From an uncultured Faecalibacterium sp. (GTDB taxonomy: Bacteria > Bacillota > Clostridia > Oscillospirales > Ruminococcaceae), in assembly GCA_934525325.1 (NCBI GenBank), contig CAKSZE010000028.1:1-22595 (forward strand): a stretch of 22,595 nucleotides of DNA, written 5' to 3'. This document shows positions 1 through 8,567 of the stretch, in pieces (the first letter of the stretch is position 1; each line of letters starts with the position of its first letter). The position numbers and the translations under genes were made by a program. The notes beneath the pieces were generated by a model. It saw only the letters and a list, made by a program, of their open reading frames with translations, was not told where the DNA came from and did no database searches.

Positions 1-60
1 ATGATACAGAGCATACGTTCGTAACTTTAACGATCTGTTTTGGATAGAAAGGCAAGTTTT

Positions 61-1119
61 ATGTCGAAGCTGAAAGAATTTTTGACGCGGAAGGATATCG
101 TCATCTCTCCGCAGCGTTACCTCATTGACGCGCTGGGCGCAATGGCACAGGGTCTGTTCGCCAGCCTGCTGATCGGCACCATCATCAAGACGGTGGGTCA
201 GCAGACCGGTCTTGCCCTGCTGGTGGATCTGGGCGGCTACGCCACTGCCATGAGCGGCCCCGCCATGGCGTGTGCCATCGGCTGGGCACTGCATTGCCCG
301 CCGCTGGTGCTGTTCAGTCTGATCACCGTGGGCTACTCTGCCAATGCGCTGGGCGGCGCAGGCGGCCCGTTGGCGGTGCTCATCATCGCCATCGTGGCGG
401 CAGAGCTGGGCAAGGCCGTGAGCAAAGAGACCAAGGTGGATATCCTTGTCACCCCGCTGGTGACCATCTTTGCGGGCGTCGGGCTGTCCATGCTCATCGC
501 CGCCCCCATCGGTGCAGCCGCAAGTCAGGTGGGCACTCTCATTATGTGGGCCACCGAGCAGGCTCCGCTGGTCATGGGCATTCTGGTGTCGGTCATCGTG
601 GGCGTGGCACTGACCCTGCCCATCTCCTCTGCTGCCATCTGCGCCGCACTGGGTCTGACCGGCCTTGCAGGCGGTGCTGCCGTGGCAGGCTGCTGCGCCC
701 AGATGGTGGGCTTTGCCGTGATGAGCTACAAGGAGAACGGTGTGGGCGGCCTTGTCAGTCAGGGTCTGGGCACCAGTATGCTGCAGATGGGCAACATCAT
801 CAAGAACCCCCGCATCTGGATCGCTCCCACGCTGGCCAGTGCCATCACCGGCCCGCTGGCTACCTGCCTGTTCCACTTTGAGATGAACGGCGCGGCGGTC
901 TCCTCCGGCATGGGCACCTGCGGTCTGGTGGGTCAGATCGGCGTTTACACCGGCTGGGTCAGCGACATTGCCGCTGGTACCAAGGCTGCCATCACCCCCA
1001 TGGACTGGGCTGCCATGGTGCTGCTGTGCTTTGTGCTGCCCGCCGTGCTCAGCGTGGTGTTCTGCGAGGTAGAGCGCAAGCTGGGCTGGATCAAAGAGGG
1101 CGACCTGAAGCTGAACTAA
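61..1119 (+). CDS. PfoR/PTS_EIIC_2-family membrane protein (PTS IIC-like)
   Basis: A 352-aa polytopic membrane protein dominated by Gly/Ala/Leu-rich hydrophobic segments. It resembles the PTS_EIIC_2 / PfoR family (COG3641-like), annotated either as PTS sugar permease IIC or as a putative toxin regulator. I see no IIA or IIB phosphorylation domain fused to it and no neighbouring PTS gene, so a substrate cannot be named and phosphotransfer is unproven. The start at 61 is chosen because GAAAGG at 46-51 lies 9 nt upstream. An in-frame ATG at 40 has no visible ribosome binding site. The soluble C-terminal tail is short (about 15 residues, EVERKLGWIKEGDLKLN). A strong terminator follows immediately, so it is probably not co-transcribed with the arginine genes. 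The family call is good; the biochemical role is uncertain. Confidence 0.8.
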   Translation: MSKLKEFLTRKDIVISPQRYLIDALGAMAQGLFASLLIGTIIKTVGQQTGLALLVDLGGYATAMSGPAMACAIGWALHCPPLVLFSLITVGYSANALGGAGGPLAVLIIAIVAAELGKAVSKETKVDILVTPLVTIFAGVGLSMLIAAPIGAAASQVGTLIMWATEQAPLVMGILVSVIVGVALTLPISSAAICAALGLTGLAGGAAVAGCCAQMVGFAVMSYKENGVGGLVSQGLGTSMLQMGNIIKNPRIWIAPTLASAITGPLATCLFHFEMNGAAVSSGMGTCGLVGQIGVYTGWVSDIAAGTKAAITPMDWAAMVLLCFVLPAVLSVVFCEVERKLGWIKEGDLKLN

Positions 1120-1132
1120 ATTATTTATAGGA

Positions 1133-1174
1133 AAACCACCGGAGCGTCTGCGGATGCTCCGGTGGTTTGTTTTT
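1133..1174 (+). terminator. Intrinsic terminator after the PfoR-like gene
   Basis: A stem of 16 pairs (13 perfect, then a G-U and two further pairs) with arms 1133-1148 and 1153-1168 closes on the loop TGCG, a UNCG-type tetraloop. A T-rich tract follows. It separates the membrane protein gene from the arginine operon. Confidence 0.93.
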
Positions 1175-1205
1175 ACCCCAACCCCATGAAAAAATACACT
1201 CAAAT

Positions 1206-1250
1206 TGCATAAAATACGCATATATTTAAAAACATTTGCATAAAGATGCA
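1206..1250. promoter_or_regulatory. Two ArgR/AhrC-box-like dyads upstream of argG
   Basis: Two AT-centred dyads are seen: TGCAT-N5-ACGCA at 1206-1220 and TGCAT-AAAG-ATGCA at 1237-1250. The second has the TGnAT-N4-ATnCA geometry of ARG boxes bound by the arginine repressor. Their centres are about 30 bp apart, roughly three helical turns. They lie 53-97 bp upstream of the argG -35 box, further than a simple blocking operator, so looping or a missed promoter is possible. The rest of 1175-1302 is AT-rich with nothing else clear. The assignment rests on consensus and position only. Confidence 0.5.
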
Positions 1251-1302
1251 GATTGAACCAAAAGAAAAGCGAAACGGGCGCTATGTTTGGCGGTTTTTAG
1301 CA

Positions 1303-1330
1303 TTGACGAAAAACCCGCGCTGCGTATAAT
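1303..1330 (+). promoter_or_regulatory. Promoter of the arginine operon
   Basis: TTGACG at 1303-1308 and TATAAT at 1325-1330 are separated by 16 nt. Transcription would start near 1337, giving a leader of about 88 nt before argG. The leader holds a small hairpin (GATGCG at 1361-1366 with CGCATC at 1377-1382) and an AT-rich stretch, then the ribosome binding site. It is too short for a T-box. Confidence 0.75.
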
Positions 1331-1424
1331 AAAAGCATCAACCGCAAACGAAAGACAGAGGATGCGAAGGGAAATGCGCATCAGAGAACAAAAGTGTATT
1401 TTTATTAAAAGGAGCGCGTTTATC

Positions 1425-2657
1425 ATGAAAAAGGAAAACATCAAAAAAGTCGTGCTGGCTTACTCCGGCGGTCTGGATACCTCCATCATCATTCCCTGGC
1501 TGAAGGAAAACTACAACAACTGCGAGGTCATCGCTGTTTCCGGTGACGTGGGTCAGGGCACCGAGCTGGACGGTCTGGAAGAAAAGGCCAAGGCTACCGG
1601 CGCATCCAAGCTGTATGTGCTGGACCTGAAGAAGGACTTTGTGGAGAACTACATCTTCCCCACCCTGAAGTTCGGCGCAAAGTACGAGGACTACCTGCTG
1701 GGCACCAGCTTTGCACGTCCGTGCATCGCCAAGGCACTGGCAGACATCGCCATCAAGGAAGGTGCAGATGCCATCTGCCACGGCTGCACCGGCAAGGGCA
1801 ACGATCAGGTGCGTTTTGAGCTGACCCTCAAGGCTTTCTGCCCGGATATGGCCATCATCGCTCCGTGGCGTGAGTGGGACATCAAGAGCCGTGACGAGGA
1901 GATCGACTACGCCGAGGCTCACCACATCCCCCTGAAGATCAACCGCGAGACCAACTACTCCAAGGACAAGAACCTGTGGCACCTGAGCCACGAGGGTCTG
2001 GATCTGGAGAGCCCCGCCAACGAGCCCCAGTACAATAAGCCCGGCTTCCTGGAGCTGGGTGTCAGCCCCGAGCAGGCACCCGATGTTCCCACCTATGTGA
2101 CCATCCACTTTGAAAAGGGCATCCCCACTGCCGTGGACGGCAAGGAGATGGGCGCTGTGGAGCTGGTGGAGTACCTGAATAAGCTGGGCGGCGCAAACGG
2201 CATTGGTCTGCTGGACATCGTGGAGAACCGTCTGGTGGGCATGAAGAGCCGCGGCGTGTACGAGACTCCCGGCGGTGCTATCCTGTACAAGGCCATCGAC
2301 GTGCTGGAGACCATCACGCTGGACAAGGAGAGCGCCCACTTCAAGGCACAGCTGGCACAGAAGTACGCTGATATCGTGTACAACGGCCAGTGGTTCACCC
2401 CGCTGCGCGAGGCACTGGATGCCTTTGCCAACAGTCTGGAAAAGACCGTGACCGGCGATGTGAAGCTGAAGCTCTACAAGGGCAACATGATCAACGCCGG
2501 CGTCACCTCTCCGTACACCCTGTACGACGAGCAGACCGCTTCCTTCGGTGAGGATGACGATTACAATCAGGCAGATTCCGCCGGCTTCATCAACCTGTTC
2601 GGCCTGTCCATCAAGGAGCGCGCAAAGCTGTCCAAGAATTGGCCGGAGGTCAAGTAA
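1425..2657 (+). CDS. argG: Argininosuccinate synthase
   Basis: A 410-aa protein, the normal length for the family. It condenses citrulline and aspartate, using ATP, to argininosuccinate in the cytoplasm, the penultimate step of arginine synthesis. The N-type ATP-pyrophosphatase P-loop AYSGGLDTS lies at residues 12-20, and the family motif [13 protein letters not shown] is intact. An open frame extends upstream to 1287, but the start at 1425 is supported by AAGGAG at 1409-1414 (10-nt spacing) and by [16 protein letters not shown] matching the usual short N-terminus. It is the first gene of the arg cluster, 134 nt before argH. Regulation by arginine through the upstream dyads is inferred. Confidence 0.97.
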   Translation: MKKENIKKVVLAYSGGLDTSIIIPWLKENYNNCEVIAVSGDVGQGTELDGLEEKAKATGASKLYVLDLKKDFVENYIFPTLKFGAKYEDYLLGTSFARPCIAKALADIAIKEGADAICHGCTGKGNDQVRFELTLKAFCPDMAIIAPWREWDIKSRDEEIDYAEAHHIPLKINRETNYSKDKNLWHLSHEGLDLESPANEPQYNKPGFLELGVSPEQAPDVPTYVTIHFEKGIPTAVDGKEMGAVELVEYLNKLGGANGIGLLDIVENRLVGMKSRGVYETPGGAILYKAIDVLETITLDKESAHFKAQLAQKYADIVYNGQWFTPLREALDAFANSLEKTVTGDVKLKLYKGNMINAGVTSPYTLYDEQTASFGEDDDYNQADSAGFINLFGLSIKERAKLSKNWPEVK

Positions 2658-2674
2658 CCGCAACATTTTCGACT

Positions 2675-2762
2675 GCGTGTGTTTTCACACTTTCACACGC
2701 GGGTTCTCACACCGGCATCGTTGCCGGCGGCACCGCCGCAGGAGCGTTTTCCCCTGCGGCGG
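2675..2762 (+). promoter_or_regulatory. Three consecutive hairpins between argG and argH
   Basis: Three inverted repeats follow one another: GCGTGTG (2675-2681) with CACACGC (2694-2700); CCGGCA (2712-2717) with TGCCGG (2722-2727); and a perfect 10-bp stem CCGCCGCAGG (2733-2742) with CCTGCGGCGG (2753-2762). A short T5 run at 2771-2775 lies 8 nt after the last. It could be an attenuating or mRNA-processing element, or a REP-like insertion. The T-run is displaced, so it is not a classical terminator. Confidence 0.5.
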
Positions 2763-2791
2763 CTTTGCCGTTTTTATAAGGAGTTTATATT

Positions 2792-4192
2792 ATGGCAGAA
2801 CAACTCTGGAAGGGTCGGTTTTCCAAGGCGGTGGACAGCCGCGTCAACGACTTCAACTCCTCCATCCGCTTCGACCAGCGGATGATCGCGCAGGATATGC
2901 GCGGCAGCGGCGTCCATGCCGCCATGCTGGCACGGCAGGGCATCATCTCGGAGCAGGACTGCACGGATATCCTCAGCGGTCTGGCTTCCATCGCGGACGA
3001 TCTGTCCAGCGGTGCACTGACCATCGACCCCGCCGCCGAGGACGTGCACACCTTTGTGGAGCAGACCCTGACCGCCCGCATCGGGGATGCGGGCAAGCGG
3101 CTGCACACCGGCCGCAGCCGCAACGATCAGGTGGCGCTGGATATCCGCCTGACTTTGCGGGATTACAGCAAGACATTGCAGGCTTACATCGTGGAGCTGG
3201 TGCGGGTGCTGTGCAAAAAGGCAGCGGAGAACACCGCCGCCGTCATGCCCGGCTACACCCACCTGCAGCGTGCCCAGCCCATCACCTTCGGCCACGCGCT
3301 GATGGCCTACGCTTCCATGCTGCTGCGCGACCTTGACCGCTTTGCGGACGCCACCGCCCGCATGGACAGCCAGTGCCCGCTGGGCTCGGGCGCACTGGCG
3401 GGCACTACCTACCCGCTTGACCGGGATTTCACCGCCGAAAAGCTGGGCTTTACCGCCCCCTGCGCCAACAGTCTGGACGGCGTGTCCGACCGTGATTTCT
3501 GCATCGAGCTGGCAAGCGCCATCTCCATCTGCATGATGCACCTGTCCCGCCTTTCGGAGGAGATCATCCTGTGGTGCAGCTGGGAGTTCAAGTTCATTGA
3601 GCTGGACGATGCCTTTACCACCGGCTCGTCCATCATGCCCCAGAAGAAGAACCCGGACGTCACTGAGCTCATCCGCGGCAAGACCGGCCGCGTGTACGGC
3701 GATTTGAACACCCTGCTGGTGATGATGAAGGGCCTGCCGCTGGCCTACAACAAGGATATGCAGGAGGACAAGGAAGCCATCTTTGATGCAGTGGATACCT
3801 TGGAGCTCTGTCTCAAGACCATCACCCCCATGCTGGATACCATGAAGACCCTGCCCGCCAATATGCGCCGCGCCGCCGCAAAGGGCTTTATCAACGCCAC
3901 CGACTGCGCCGACTACCTGACCAAGAAGGGAATGCCCTTCCGGGATGCCTACAAGCTGACCGGCTGCATGGTGTCGGACTGCATTGCCGCCGACAAAACG
4001 CTGGAAGAGCTGACCCTGACCCAGTTCCAGAGCTACAGCCCGCTGTTTGAGGACGATATCTATGATGCCATCGACCTTGTGCACTGCTGCGAGGGACGCA
4101 CCAGCTACGGCGGGCCCAGCGCCGCCAGTGTCCAGCGCCAGATCGCGCTGGCAACGGCGCGGCTGGACGCATGGGAGGAGGAAAACGCATGA
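2792..4192 (+). CDS. argH: Argininosuccinate lyase
   Basis: A 466-aa protein of the fumarase/aspartase superfamily, normal length. It splits argininosuccinate into arginine and fumarate, the last step of the pathway. The superfamily signature GSSIMPQKKNPD begins at Gly278, with the catalytic-loop serines at 279-280. The N-terminal LWKGRFSKAVD and the TGRSRNDQVALD substrate-binding region are also typical. AAGGAG at 2778-2783 sits 8 nt before the ATG. The TGA stop overlaps the argC start (ATGA at 4189-4192), which suggests translational coupling. Confidence 0.97.
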   Translation: MAEQLWKGRFSKAVDSRVNDFNSSIRFDQRMIAQDMRGSGVHAAMLARQGIISEQDCTDILSGLASIADDLSSGALTIDPAAEDVHTFVEQTLTARIGDAGKRLHTGRSRNDQVALDIRLTLRDYSKTLQAYIVELVRVLCKKAAENTAAVMPGYTHLQRAQPITFGHALMAYASMLLRDLDRFADATARMDSQCPLGSGALAGTTYPLDRDFTAEKLGFTAPCANSLDGVSDRDFCIELASAISICMMHLSRLSEEIILWCSWEFKFIELDDAFTTGSSIMPQKKNPDVTELIRGKTGRVYGDLNTLLVMMKGLPLAYNKDMQEDKEAIFDAVDTLELCLKTITPMLDTMKTLPANMRRAAAKGFINATDCADYLTKKGMPFRDAYKLTGCMVSDCIAADKTLEELTLTQFQSYSPLFEDDIYDAIDLVHCCEGRTSYGGPSAASVQRQIALATARLDAWEEENA

Positions 4193-5130
4193 AGGTAAAG
4201 GTATTTATTGATGGCTCTTCCGGCACCACCGGCCTGCGCATTGCCGACCGTCTGGCCGAACGGCCGGAGATCGAGCTGCTGTCCATCTCTGCCGAGGGGC
4301 GCAAGGACGTGCACGAGCGGGCAAAGGTCATCAATTCTGCCGACCTTGCCTTCCTCTGCCTGCCGGATGCAGCTTCTAAAGAAGTCATGCCCCTGCTGCG
4401 CCCGGACGTGAAGGTGCTGGACACCTCCACCGCCTTCCGCACCGATGCCGCATGGGACTACGGCTTCCCGGAGTTGAAGGGGCAGAAGGCAAAGATCCAG
4501 AACTCTTACCGCGTGGCAGTGCCCGGCTGCTATGCCAGCGGCTTTATCAGCATTGCCCGCCCGCTGGTGGAGCTGGGGCTTGTGGCAAAGGACTACCCCT
4601 TCAGCTGCACCGGCATCTCCGGCTACTCCGGCGGCGGTAAAAAGATGATCGCGGACTACGAAAGCCCCGACCGCCCGGCGCACAGCAAGCTGGATGCGCC
4701 CAAAAGCTACGGCCTGAGCCTTGGCCACAAGCACCTGCCGGAGATGCAGAAGATCAGCGGTCTTGCGCACACGCCGATGTTCGTGCCGGTGGTGTGCGAC
4801 TACTACTGCGGGATGCAGGTGCTGGTGCCGCTGGACCTTACCCTTGCGGGCACTACCGCCGAGGCCGTGGCTGCCGCCCTTGCGGACTACTACAAGGACG
4901 CCGCCACCGTGAAGGTGCACGGGCTGAACGAGCCGCTGCCGGAAAACGGTCTGTACTCCAACGCCATGGCGGGCACCGACCGCATGGAACTGTACCTGAC
5001 CGTGAACGCCGCCGGAGATCAGATGATGCTGGTCTCGCTGTTTGATAATCTGGGCAAGGGCTCCTCCGGTGCCGCCGTCCAGTGCATGAACCTGATGCTG
5101 GGTCTGGAAGAGACGAAGGGCTTGGAATAA
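4189..5130 (+). CDS. argC: N-acetyl-gamma-glutamyl-phosphate reductase (short, type 2)
   Basis: A 313-aa NADPH-dependent reductase that converts N-acetylglutamyl phosphate to the semialdehyde. The dinucleotide-binding glycine motif FIDGSSGTTGLR is at the N-terminus, and the catalytic cysteine is Cys114 in PGCYASG. The length of about 310 aa and the sequence pattern fit the shorter type 2 ArgC rather than the form of about 345 aa. An in-frame ATG at 4171 is rejected because the strong GGGAGGAGG at 4173-4181 lies downstream of it and 7 nt before 4189. The ATGA overlap with argH supports coupling. argJ follows after 33 nt. Confidence 0.95.
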   Translation: MKVKVFIDGSSGTTGLRIADRLAERPEIELLSISAEGRKDVHERAKVINSADLAFLCLPDAASKEVMPLLRPDVKVLDTSTAFRTDAAWDYGFPELKGQKAKIQNSYRVAVPGCYASGFISIARPLVELGLVAKDYPFSCTGISGYSGGGKKMIADYESPDRPAHSKLDAPKSYGLSLGHKHLPEMQKISGLAHTPMFVPVVCDYYCGMQVLVPLDLTLAGTTAEAVAAALADYYKDAATVKVHGLNEPLPENGLYSNAMAGTDRMELYLTVNAAGDQMMLVSLFDNLGKGSSGAAVQCMNLMLGLEETKGLE

Positions 5131-5163
5131 ACTTGTTTTTCTTTGTGGGAAAGGAAAATCGTT

Positions 5164-6393
5164 ATGCAGTATAAGGAAGTTGCGGGCGGCATCTGCGCGC
5201 CCAAGGGTTTTGCCGCCGCCGGTGTCCATTGCGGCATCCGGGCAAATCACAGCGAAAAATATGATCTGGCGCTCATCAAGGCCGAGGTGCGCTGCGCTGC
5301 TGCGGGCGTGTACACCACCAACAAGGTCTGCGGTGCGCCCATCAAGGTGGACCGCGCCCATCTGACCGATGGCTATGCACAGGCCATTGTGGTCAACAGC
5401 GGCAACGCCAATACCTGCGCCGCCAACGGCGTGGCGCTGGCGGAGGAGTGCTGTGCTCTGGTGGGCAAGGCGCTGAATATTGACGAAAAGGATGTTCTGC
5501 CCGCCTCCACCGGCGTCATCGGTCAGCCCATGGTCATCGACCCCTTTGCCCGGGGCATCCCGGCGGCAGCGGAAAAGCTGGCTGCCACCGCGCAGGGCAG
5601 CACGGACGCTGCCACCGCCATCATGACCACCGACACCCATAAAAAAGAATACGCCATCCAGTTCGAGCTGGGCGGCAAGGTGTGCACCGTGGGTGCTATC
5701 GGCAAGGGCAGCGGCATGATCGCTCCCAACATGGCTACCATGCTGGCGTTCTACACCACCGACGCCGCCGTCTCGCCCGCACTGCTGGAAAAGGCGCTCA
5801 AGACGGTAGTGCCCGGCACCTATAACCAGATGAGCGTGGATCTGGATACCTCCACCAACGATACCCTTATCATTATGGCGTCCGGTCTGGCGGGCAACCC
5901 GGAGATCTGCGAAGAGAACGCGGACTACGCCGCCTTTGTGGCCGCACTGACCGCCATTGCAGAGCACATGTGCGCCGAGCACGCCGGAGACGGCGAGGGT
6001 GCTACCCACCTGATCACCTGCGAGGTGACCCATGCGCCCGACCTCAAGACCGCCCGCGCCGTCAGCCGCAGCGTGGTCTGCTCCAATCTGTTCAAGGCGG
6101 CGGTCTTTGGCCGCGACGCCAACTGGGGACGCATCCTGTGCGCCATCGGCTACACCCCCGGTGATTTCTCCATTGACAAGGTCTGCGTCTGGCTTTCCAG
6201 CAAGGCGGGCGAGGTGTATGTGTGCGAGAACGCCGCCTACCACCCCTACAGCGAGGACGAAGCCGCCAAGGTGCTGGCTGAGCACGATGTTCTGGTCAAG
6301 GTGGATATGGGCACCGGCGAGGCAAGCGCCAAGGCGTGGGGCTGTGACCTGACCTACGACTATGTGAAGATCAACGGCGATTACAGAACCTGA
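5164..6393 (+). CDS. argJ: Glutamate N-acetyltransferase / ornithine acetyltransferase (ArgJ)
   Basis: A 409-aa member of the ArgJ (DmpA/OAT-fold) family. It transfers the acetyl group from N-acetylornithine to glutamate, making the pathway cyclic. Some members also use acetyl-CoA; the sequence does not tell me which type this is. The self-cleavage site is in NMATMLAF, with the nucleophilic Thr192 after Ala191, so the precursor should split into alpha and beta chains. TTG at 5143 could extend the frame, but AAAGGA at 5150-5155 places the start at ATG 5164. No argA or argE is in the window, in keeping with ArgJ performing both acetylation and deacetylation. Confidence 0.96.
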   Translation: MQYKEVAGGICAPKGFAAAGVHCGIRANHSEKYDLALIKAEVRCAAAGVYTTNKVCGAPIKVDRAHLTDGYAQAIVVNSGNANTCAANGVALAEECCALVGKALNIDEKDVLPASTGVIGQPMVIDPFARGIPAAAEKLAATAQGSTDAATAIMTTDTHKKEYAIQFELGGKVCTVGAIGKGSGMIAPNMATMLAFYTTDAAVSPALLEKALKTVVPGTYNQMSVDLDTSTNDTLIIMASGLAGNPEICEENADYAAFVAALTAIAEHMCAEHAGDGEGATHLITCEVTHAPDLKTARAVSRSVVCSNLFKAAVFGRDANWGRILCAIGYTPGDFSIDKVCVWLSSKAGEVYVCENAAYHPYSEDEAAKVLAEHDVLVKVDMGTGEASAKAWGCDLTYDYVKINGDYRT

Positions 6394-6409
6394 CAGGAGC
6401 GCGAAACAG

Positions 6410-7264
6410 ATGAAAAACGAAGAAATGGCGCGGCTTTTTTCGGAAGCCACCCCTTATATCCAAAAGTACCATGGCAGAACGATGGTCATCAAATACGGCG
6501 GCAACGCCATGATCAACGAAACGCTGAAAAACGCCGTGATGAACGACCTTGTCACCTTGACGCTGCTGGGCGTGCGGGTGGTGCTGGTGCACGGCGGCGG
6601 CCCCGCCATCAACGAGATGCTCAAAAAGGTGGGCGTGGAGAGCCACTTTGCCAACGGTCTGCGGGTAACGGACGATGCCACCATGGAGATCGTGCAGCAG
6701 GTGCTGGCCGGTAAGGTGAACAAGGATCTTGTGGCAAAGCTGCGCGGGCGCGGCGTGGGTCTGTGCGGCATGGACGGACAGATGCTCCGCTGCACCGAGC
6801 TGGACCCCCAGCTGGGCCATGTGGGCGAGATCGTCCATGTGGACGCCACCCTGATCGAAAGCCTGCTGGACGGCGGCTTTATCCCGGTCATCGCCACCGT
6901 GGGCATGGACGACCTCGGGCAGGCGTACAACGTCAACGCCGACACCGCCGCGGCGCAGATCGCTATTGCCCTCAAGGCGGAAAAGCTGGTGTCCATGACC
7001 GATATCGCGGGTCTGCTGCGGGATAAGGAGGACGAGACCACCCTCATCCCCGAGGTGGAGGTGACCGAGATCGAGGGCTACAAGTCCGCCGGTATCATTG
7101 CGGGCGGCATGATCCCCAAGATCGGCGGCATGGCGGATGCCATCTATCAGGGCGTGCACGAGGCTGTCATCATTGATGGCCGCGTGCCGCACTCCATCCT
7201 GCTGGAACTGTTCTCCGACCGCGGCTCCGGTACCCGCTTCTACCGCCGCAGCCACCGCGAATAA
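6410..7264 (+). CDS. argB: N-acetylglutamate kinase, arginine-sensitive type
   Basis: A 284-aa amino-acid kinase that phosphorylates N-acetylglutamate. Motifs include IKYGGNAM (Lys28), VLVHGGGPAINEML, NVNADTAAAQIA and GGMIPKI. The N-terminus has an extra helix of about 22 residues (LFSEATPYIQKYHGR) before the first strand. In characterised enzymes such as those of Pseudomonas and Thermotoga, this N-helix goes with a hexameric, arginine-inhibited form. Feedback inhibition is therefore inferred and fits a cyclic pathway with ArgJ. AGGAG at 6395-6399 lies 10 nt before the ATG; the gap to argJ is 16 nt. Confidence 0.96.
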   Translation: MKNEEMARLFSEATPYIQKYHGRTMVIKYGGNAMINETLKNAVMNDLVTLTLLGVRVVLVHGGGPAINEMLKKVGVESHFANGLRVTDDATMEIVQQVLAGKVNKDLVAKLRGRGVGLCGMDGQMLRCTELDPQLGHVGEIVHVDATLIESLLDGGFIPVIATVGMDDLGQAYNVNADTAAAQIAIALKAEKLVSMTDIAGLLRDKEDETTLIPEVEVTEIEGYKSAGIIAGGMIPKIGGMADAIYQGVHEAVIIDGRVPHSILLELFSDRGSGTRFYRRSHRE

Positions 7265-7267
7265 AAA

Positions 7268-7298
7268 GATTGCGCAATCGCCGGCGGAAAGTTATAAT
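7268..7298 (+). promoter_or_regulatory. Possible internal promoter with palindrome before argD
   Basis: A perfect 12-nt palindrome (GATTGCGCAATC, 7268-7279) overlaps a weak -35-like TTGCGC (7270-7275). TATAAT follows at 7293-7298 after a 17-nt spacer. The 100-nt gap between argB and argD is the largest after the argG-argH gap, so a secondary start for argD-argF is plausible. This is sequence pattern only. Confidence 0.4.
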
Positions 7299-7364
7299 AA
7301 AGGCAACGATTTCCCGCAGCCGCAAGGCTTTGCGCAAGAACTCCATGTTACAGGAGGTACACCT

Positions 7365-8567
7365 ATGGATTCTGAAAAAGTCATCAAGCGGGACAACGAG
7401 TACGTCCTGCACACCTATAACCGCAGCCCCATCGTGCTGGAAAAAGGCCACGGGCTGTACGCCGAAGGCCCCGAGGGACAGAAGTATCTGGACTTCACCA
7501 GCGGCATCGGGGTGAACAGCCTTGGCTACTGCGACCTTGCATGGGCAGAAGCCGTGTCCCAGCAGGCACACAAATTGCAGCACACCTCCAACCTCTATTA
7601 TACCGCACCCTGCGGCAAGCTGGCAAAAAAGCTGTGCAAGCGCACCGGCATGAGCGAGGTTTTCTTCGGCAACTCCGGCGCTGAAGCCAACGAGGGCGCC
7701 ATCAAGGCAGCCCGCAAGTACAGCGTGGACCATTACGGCAAGGACCGCTACAACGTCATTACGCTGGTCAACAGCTTCCATGGCCGCACCCTTGCCACCC
7801 TGACCGCCACCGGGCAGGGGGTGTTCCACAACTACTTCGGCCCCTTCAACGAGGGCTTCCAGTACGTCCCGGCGGGCGATATCGAAGCCCTGCGGGAACT
7901 GGTGGACCGCCACACCTGCGCCGTGATGATGGAGCTCATTCAGGGCGAGGGCGGCGTGATGGCGCTGGACCCGGAGTATGTACAGGCCGTGCGCGCTTTG
8001 TGCGACGAAAAAGACCTTGTGCTCATCGTGGACGAGGTGCAGACCGGCGTAGGCCGCACCGGCACCTTCCTGTGCTGTGAGCACTATAACCTCAAGCCGG
8101 ATATCGTCACCCTTGCCAAGGGGCTGGGCGGCGGTCTGCCCATCGGCGCGGTGCTGATGAATGAAAAGGTAGCCGAGGGTATGACCCCCGGCACCCACGG
8201 CTCCACCTTTGGCGGCAACCCGGTGGTATGCGCCGGTGCAAACGTGGTGGTGGATCGTCTGGACCAGAGCTTCCTTGCACAGGTCAGCGAGCGCGCCGTA
8301 CAGCTGCGCGCCGGTCTGGCAACGCTGCCCCACGTCAAGAACATCTCCGGCATCGGCCTGATGGTGGGCATCGAGTTCTTTGACGTGCAGGCTGCGGATG
8401 TGCTGGCTGCCTGCCGCGAAAAAGGCTTGCTGGTGCTTACCGCCAAGACCCGGCTGCGTCTGCTGCCCCCGCTGACCGTCTCGGAACACGAAGTAGACAT
8501 GGCGCTGGAGGTGCTGGCCGAGGTGCTGGGCACCATGGAGCCGACGGCTCCGAAGGAGCAGGCATGA
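7365..8567 (+). CDS. argD: Acetylornithine aminotransferase
   Basis: A 400-aa class III PLP-dependent aminotransferase, normal length. It makes N-acetylornithine from the semialdehyde with glutamate as amino donor. Visible are FGNSGAEANEGAIKAAR (phosphate-binding region), SFHGRT, the PLP aspartate in VDEVQTG and the Schiff-base lysine Lys252 in LAKGLGGG. A longer frame opens at 7137 inside argB, but AGGAGG at 7352-7357 sets the start at 7365. The ATGA overlap with argF at 8564-8567 suggests coupling. Close relatives use ornithine or GABA; the operon context decides for ArgD. Confidence 0.95.
   Translation: MDSEKVIKRDNEYVLHTYNRSPIVLEKGHGLYAEGPEGQKYLDFTSGIGVNSLGYCDLAWAEAVSQQAHKLQHTSNLYYTAPCGKLAKKLCKRTGMSEVFFGNSGAEANEGAIKAARKYSVDHYGKDRYNVITLVNSFHGRTLATLTATGQGVFHNYFGPFNEGFQYVPAGDIEALRELVDRHTCAVMMELIQGEGGVMALDPEYVQAVRALCDEKDLVLIVDEVQTGVGRTGTFLCCEHYNLKPDIVTLAKGLGGGLPIGAVLMNEKVAEGMTPGTHGSTFGGNPVVCAGANVVVDRLDQSFLAQVSERAVQLRAGLATLPHVKNISGIGLMVGIEFFDVQAADVLAACREKGLLVLTAKTRLRLLPPLTVSEHEVDMALEVLAEVLGTMEPTAPKEQA

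Noticed and set aside
61..1119. Firm assignment as a sugar-specific PTS permease
   Set aside because: No IIA, IIB or sugar-metabolism genes are adjacent, and the family is also annotated as a regulator; only the family call is kept.
1337..1424. T-box or riboswitch in the argG leader
   Set aside because: The leader is only about 88 nt and lacks a T-box sequence, a specifier loop or a terminator/antiterminator pair.
1287..1424. Upstream-extended start for argG (also 4171 for argC, 7137 for argD, 16385/17759/18916 for the lipoproteins)
   Set aside because: The extensions cover promoters, leaders or upstream genes, while good ribosome binding sites and family N-termini lie at the later starts.
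4105..6450. Long antisense frame across argC and argJ
   Set aside because: A high-GC shadow of the conserved + strand arg genes, with no start signals.
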